DNA of 64,000 nt, from contig CM043947.1 of NCBI GenBank assembly GCA_014529385.2, forward strand, positions 97,314,036 to 97,378,035, read 5' to 3'. The stretch is from Adiantum capillus-veneris. Its lineage: Eukaryota; Streptophyta; Polypodiopsida; Polypodiales; Pteridaceae. This document shows, piece after piece, positions 58,876-64,000 of this stretch (within the stretch, counting starts at the first letter, position 1; every line of letters starts with the position of its first letter). A model generated the notes under the pieces. That model ran no database searches. It saw only the letters and a program-made list of their open reading frames with translations, and had not been told where the DNA came from. Made by a program: the position numbers and the translations under genes.

Positions 58876-59390
58876 AAAAATCCTTCCTTTACTCCCCTCC
58901 TAACAAGCCTATCACAAACCCAAAATACCCCCTCAATCGCATTCATAACCTCTTTACACCAAATATCCCTTCTGTCTACAACCCTAAAACAAAATCCAAG
59001 CCATTCCCCTACAACAAGCTAACCAAACCTCCCAACCACAATTTAATCGTCCTCAAGAAGACAATGAAGACGACAACACCCATCACCACCACTACACCAA
59101 TCACGACAACAACATTAACAACACCAATTGCGATGACGATAATAACCACAAGCATGCCTACGATGATGACAACATCCACAAGTGTGCCTACAATGATGCG
59201 GGAAAAGGAAAAGGGAGGAGGGATTAGGGCCTTCTTGTCCAACCTCTTGGTTACACTTGCTTTTTAGCAAGCCCCCCCCCCCCTCCCTTACCTTTGGATA
59301 AACACTCAACACTCTATCACTTCCATCTCTACCTCACCACCTTCTATCCTATCTGTTTCCAACGGAGCCCCCCCCATCCCTTTCAAAAAA

Positions 59391-61104
59391 CTTCCCACAG
59401 ATAGAGGAAGGAAGAGACACAAATTTTGGCTTCCTCTCATAAATCTCCATGCCTTCAAACTCACAATTTTTGGTAAGCTCCCTTCATTTACCTTGGTCAA
59501 CAACCTTTGTACTAACTTTGTGCATAATTTCACCTCCCGTCCCCTCTCTAATGTGATGAAAAGAAATGCTTAGACCTAGGACTTAAATACATCCCCCCCT
59601 CCCCCTAACCCCCCTGCGGAACTCATTATCAAAGCCCTTTACAACTCAAAATGTTCTTTCAATCTTCTACATCCAACACACCCCCCCCTTACAAAATCCC
59701 TAACCCCTCTTGGATACCCCCTTCTTTAGATCCTACACTAGAGAGGATCACATCCCTAAACCTCCAAAATCTTAAAGATGCACTTGTACACTACAAATCT
59801 TCCCACTCAAAACTTCCCAAATTCGTCAAGCGTTCCCTTAAAACTCTTTCAATGGTTGACAAAATAGTTATTAAGCCGACGGATAAAAATCTTGGCCTTA
59901 CCATCCTATCACGAGAATGGTACGAACAAGAAGCCTATAGACAACTCAATGATTTCTCCACATACACACCCCTCACCCCACCACCACTAAACTACCTTGC
60001 CCCCTTACTCCACTCCATCACCCTCAAATACACTCTTCTAACCCTAGATGAAGCCACCTTTATCCTCACACCAGTCCTTAAACCCTTCAAACCCTGTCCT
60101 ATCCAATTTCTCCCTAAGATACACAAACCCTTACTTGTAGCCTGCCCTATTTGCTCTTACCGTGGATACTTGTTTGAAAACGATTCCAAATGGCTACACT
60201 TCCCACTTTATTCTGTCCTCCTTTCACAAGAGCAACACCTTAAAGACTCGCTATCCCTCATCATCGATCTCCGCTCCCAGACTTTCCCCCCCCCCATTGT
60301 CTCCTTTTTACCTTCGATGTGACCTCCATTTACCCTAGCATCCCTATGACTGAGGGACTCATAGCCCTTAGAAATACCATCACTAACTTCTTCGACACCC
60401 CAAAAACAAAGTTCATCATCTCACTTGCCACCCTTATTCTTTCACACCATTATCTCTGCTTCAAAGGTAAAGTGTGGAAGCAAATAAAAGGCACAGCAAT
60501 GGGATCTAATTTTGCAATGGTTTATGCTTGCCTCTTTCTTTGTCACCTAAAAAACCACTCCCTTATTATCCTTAGCCCGAACCTAGCATATTACAAAAGA
60601 TTCATAGATGATGCCTTCGGGGTCTGGACAGGAAGTCGTAAATCACTTACCAAAGCCTTCGCTTCTTATGCCTTCCGTTTACAAGAACATATAGTGATCT
60701 CATTCATCATTTCTTCCTTTGAAGCTACCATCCTAGATGTCCACTTCTACAAGGGACATGCTTTCAACTTTTATGGTATCCTTGATTCCAATTGTTACCA
60801 AAAGCCTCTCAACTCATACCAATATATACCTTGGATCTCTTGGCACCCTCTCCACCAAAAAGTAGCCTTTATCAAAACAGAACTTAGACGCTATATCATC
60901 AGGGAAAGTAATCCCGATGGATTCTCTAGTTTGAGAAATCTCTTCTTCCTAAGGCTCATTCACAGAGGCTACCCAAGAAACTTCCTTCTTAAGGTATTTG
61001 GATTGATCACTTATAAGGAACAAATCTCTCTCTTAACCAAAACCCCTTCTTCAAAAAACCCTCTCCCTAACATCCTCAAACAACCTTTTGCACCAGAAAC
61101 TTGA
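59391..61104 (+). pseudogene. Penelope-type reverse transcriptase
   Basis: N-terminal HNFTSRPLSNV at about 59524, then frame changes to VIKPTDKNLGLTILSREWYE, RQLNDFSTYTPL and QFLPKIHKP (fingers), TFDVTSIYPSIPM (catalytic Asp; the frame shifts at an adjacent C tract, 60286-60295), KQIKGTAMGSNFA, YKRFIDDAFGVW (catalytic DD at 60604-60612) and LDVHFYKG. The order is that of Penelope-like RTs, distinct from LTR and LINE types. 60319-61104 is intact for 261 codons. The N-terminal low-complexity Thr/Pro part (59000-59200) may or may not be coding. Confidence 0.85.
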
Positions 61105-61781
61105 ATAATTCATCCTACCCTTACAATAGGCAAACCTATCCATACGGCCTGCAACCTCTCTCCCACCCTTTCTCATCTTGACAAACATATACTATGTTGG
61201 ATCAATGGCCAAAACTTAGGCACTCGTTTAAACAAATCCAAAAACAAGATTCAAACCAATTTTTTTTGAAATACTCTTTATACCCTACCCTAACCACTAC
61301 CGCTTGTTTTGCAGGTTGATTCTCAAAGCCCCTCCTCCCCCCCAAAAAATCTCACCGGCAACAAAGACCCCTCCTATTCTAAAATCCCCCCTTCTTCTTT
61401 GGAGCTTACATTCCAAATTTTTGTCCCTTTGAATTGTACTCTTGTAACACCATTTTGTGAATTAAACTACTCCCCCTTGCTCCTCAAGCTCTCAAATCAG
61501 CCCCCCCCCCCGATGTACACCTTACACCCAGTCCTGTACATTACACTCCCAGTCTTGGATTAAAAACTATTTTGAAATCAAACAACTCTTTTTCTAATTA
61601 GCACCACCCTTCGTGTTATTCTTAAAAACCCTCCCTACCCTTTATTCCCTCCTTGTTTTCTATTTTAGTCCCCCTTAAAATTTACCCCCTCCAATACTCT
61701 TTTATACCAAAACAAGCAACCCGCAGTATCACCCCTCTGTTACACCATTGAGGGATACACCCCCTTGTATTGCGTTCGACG

Positions 61782-61809
61782 CCCCCCCCCCCCCCCCCCC
61801 CCCCCCCCC
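61782..61809 (+). repeat. 28-bp poly-C tract
   Basis: Uninterrupted C run inside the Penelope-like element; other C runs of 8-12 bases occur at 59270, 60287, 61501 and 62023. Confidence 0.92.
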
Positions 61810-62085
61810 AAACCCACCCACCATTTTACCCATATTATTAGGCACCGCCTTCACTTACACCACCCCTCGGCTAACAGTCAATGAAGACTTCCCTCGATAA
61901 AAATGTCTAAACCCTTATTTTTTTTATCTATGGGGACTCTACACCACACTCTAAACCACTCTCTTCCTTCAGTTAGATGAACTAACTCCCTAACTAAACC
62001 CCTTCAAAAGTACACTTCCTTCCCCCCCCCCCCCCATATAAAGAACATCCTCTCCCCCATTTTTTTCCTTTTGTCTCCATACTTC

Positions 62086-62127
62086 TACCACTGATGAGCT
62101 CCTCAATGGAGAAAAATGCGTTTGGTA
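62086..62127 (+). ncRNA. Hammerhead-ribozyme-like motif
   Basis: Stem I TACCA (62086-62090) pairs with TGGTA (62123-62127). Between them lie CTGATGA (62091-62097), a stem CTCC/GGAG with loop TCAAT (62099-62111), AAAA where GAAA is expected (62113-62116), a one-pair stem III with loop TGCG, and TT before stem I. All spacings match minimal hammerheads described in Penelope-like elements. The core has two changes (the C and G of CGAAA are both A), so self-cleavage is doubtful. Confidence 0.55.
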
Positions 62128-62216
62128 TCCCATAGCCCACCCCCACCGCACCTCGAGCTCCCCTCCTTATTGCTCAAGAACATAGTGCTTTGCACGCTTA
62201 AACATAGTTATGAATA

Positions 62217-63116
62217 GATTTAATTAGAAAAAGTATGGCCGAAGATTTTTGGAAATAGCCAAAGTGATAAGCTCGCGCCGAGCTTTACAGCGTCCCATTC
62301 GGTGCTCGGAGTCACCCGCCACGCCTCCGCCAAGATTGCTCGGTGTGGGGAGCAAAAAAGGAAATTTATAGGCTTAAGTGGAAAAGTGGGAGGATGGTGC
62401 CAAGTGGCAATGGAGTAATCCCACATGGGGGGGAGAAAGTGGAAATTGGAGGGTATAAGGGGGGGAGTGGGCACCCCCTAAGGTTGTATCAAAGGGACAA
62501 ATGGAGCTTCTCTTGCCTTGCTAATGGGGCTTGTGGGTGTTGGGGGAGAGAGGGGACACCCATTGTGAGTTTCCAATGCTTGCACAGGCACCTAGTCACC
62601 TTTTTGGTCCCTGGACACTTGCCCCCACCCCATTCCTTGGTCAGATAATCACCGACAACTCATTTTTCACCCAAAATAGGCCAAAATTGGAGCAATTAAA
62701 AGGTGCCCAAGGAGAGAAACATGTCGGCTAAGAGGAGAGAGAAAATCATTTGGGATAAGAGCCAAAAAATCCCCCTTTTTAATAGCTGCAATTCTCTGCA
62801 CACCCTTTTTCCTAACAGAGACTAGCTTTTTTGGAGCTTTTGAGAGATACCCCAACTTTGAAAGCTTGTAACTCTCTCGGTTGTTGTCGGAATCAAGCAT
62901 ATGGATACTCTACGAGGTCTACATAACACAAGATTCATCTTTATGGTCTTGGTTTTCATCAATTTTAATCATGATTCGGGTTAGGGTTGTTTCCCGCCAG
63001 ACTTTACGGGTGTTTGACATAGGTGTTTTCCGCAGCTTTATGGTGTTTCCTTCTGAGGGTGTGGTGTGTGCAAGGCTATAGAGGTTCTTGTTTTCCTTCT
63101 TGTTTGCATGCTAGCA
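62217..63116 (+). repeat. G5 3' LTR, right part
   Basis: Corresponds to positions from about 335 to 1240 of the 5' LTR and ends TGCTAGCA. Its first 346 bp repeat 58529-58875 with shared changes absent from the 5' LTR. Confidence 0.87.
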
Positions 63117-63339
63117 GCGTGGCAAGGATGTTTTAGCCTATGGCAATGGCGCACGGCACCGATGGTTGGCGGTAGATAGGGGGGATTTGGCGACACTGTA
63201 GTCTCGCGCAGTGATGATGTGGCCGGTTAATTGAGTGGCCGTTCCTATGGTCCTTGGAGGCCCCATATTTTGAAAGACGAGGGGGGAGGATATTAGCAAT
63301 ATCGCTAATGATTTCTCGGCATGAAGTTAGGGGCGTGCC

Positions 63340-63427
<88 letters not shown>

Positions 63428-64000
63428 CCGAGTCCAGACTATAGGGAGCCGAAAGGGCGACCATTTCAAAGGGAAACCAGGAGGGGCGCCATGTGCAAAA
63501 CGATAGTGGCTGGGCAGATCAATGGGCCCATTTCAAACAAGGGCAAGCCAAGGTGAAGGGTAAGGTGAAAGAGAGAGAGAGAGAGAAGGCAGGTCAAAGA
63601 GAGTCAAAGGAGCAGTGCAAGGTTGGGTAGTCCAAAGGATAAAAAATAAAGAAAAGAGAAAAAAATAAAAAATGCCTAGGGGCAGTAGCGATGTTAGGAG
63701 TTTTTTGGAAGAAGGGATTGCGCATATGTATATACACATGCACGGTGCATAAAATAAAGGATTGCCCATTTTCCAGAGCTAGGTGGTTGCGTGGGGCCCA
63801 TGTGTGTACAGGTAGGACAACATGTACATAGTGCATTGATTTTCACTATGACTAGTACCAGTGTGTTTTTTCTATAATAATGAGGAGCTGGTAGCACGTA
63901 GAACTTCTCGAGGAAGCTATCCGCGGGCCGACGACATGAGGTAAGCAAGTGCGTCAGATGGCATCTAGTGGCGTCAGGAGGTCAAATGGGGTCAATATTT
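63117..64000 (+). repeat. R2 3' LTR, right part
   Basis: Resumes the R-family LTR with GCGTGGCAAGG, then a degenerate inverted repeat (63284-63310) and AG tract (63344-63425), and tracks R2 to about 63690. From there to the window end (63690-64000) I see nothing named. Confidence 0.75.

Larger units (their letters stand above)
58876..62216 (+). mobile_element. Penelope-like element without visible endonuclease
   Basis: 3341 bp inserted in the G5 3' LTR. Very C-rich on the plus strand. It contains a Penelope-type RT (59391-61104), no GIY-YIG endonuclease before or after it, a TATA-like CATATAAAG (62036-62044) and a hammerhead-like motif (62086-62127). It is flanked by 347-bp direct repeats of LTR sequence. 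Endonuclease-lacking members (Athena/Coprina type) are known from several eukaryotic groups including plants and tend to sit at chromosome ends. Confidence 0.8.
51215..63116 (+). mobile_element. Gypsy element G5 with two RNase H domains (Tat-like)
   Basis: 5' LTR 51215-52454, primer-like site 52461, gag, protease, RT, RNase H, a second RNase H of archaeal type, integrase, and 3' LTR from 58195 split by the Penelope-like element. The extra RNase H between RNase H and integrase is the mark of plant Tat/Ogre/Retand elements. Many stops and frameshifts. Confidence 0.85.

Noticed and set aside
61270-61300. Telomeric repeats next to the Penelope-like element
   Set aside because: Only isolated ACCCTA-like strings; no run of CCCTAAA or TTTAGGG.

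Overview
The window is land-plant nuclear DNA made almost entirely of nested, mostly decayed retroelements; I find no intact host gene. Plant origin is supported by Ty3/gypsy elements of plant type (a tRNA-Asp type primer site; an element with a second, archaeal-type RNase H), a copia element primed by initiator-Met tRNA, and long AG/CT microsatellites. A fern or other non-seed vascular plant with a large genome is my best guess, but the sequence does not prove it.

Layout. (E1) 1-7836, plus strand: a gypsy-type element with gag, protease and a WIPK-repeat tail but no RT or integrase, ending in a 951-bp LTR. It is interrupted by an internally deleted copia element (4807-5898) and carries a DEAD-box helicase fragment (6424-6725). 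7837-11696 holds a decayed ORF with a repeated peptide motif, CT tracts, an LTR fragment (R1) and a copia RT fragment. (E0) 11700 to about 17525, minus strand: an LTR element with two unfamiliar ORFs (692 and 282 codons). (E2) about 18243-30028, minus: the only copy of the E family with RT, RNase H and integrase; it has a second protease domain after the integrase. (E3) 30029-45107, minus: a gag-protease copy bounded by two closely similar LTRs and split by a plus-strand gag element (G4, about 39250-43981). E0, E2 and E3 all carry, 5' of their first ORF, an array of palindromes built on AGACATCCTACG and its complement; E0, E1 and E3 have homologous LTRs and purine tracts.

45109-64000 is a second nest on the plus strand. 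A gag-only element with a 2.5-kb LTR (R2: 45609-48104, gag 48200-49340, second LTR from 50131) is split inside its second LTR by a gypsy element with two RNase H domains (G5, 51215-63116). G5 is itself split, inside its 3' LTR, by a Penelope-like element (58876-62216) that shows no GIY-YIG endonuclease, lies between 347-bp direct repeats and contains a 42-nt motif with hammerhead-ribozyme geometry.

How the parts work together: E1 and E3 look like deletion derivatives that would need RT and integrase from an E2-like relative; E0 looks like a further satellite using the same LTR, purine tract and leader signals with different proteins; G4 and R2 are also gag-only. Nearly every enzyme gene is broken by stops or frameshifts, several of them at homopolymer tracts, so base accuracy there should be checked before calling them dead.
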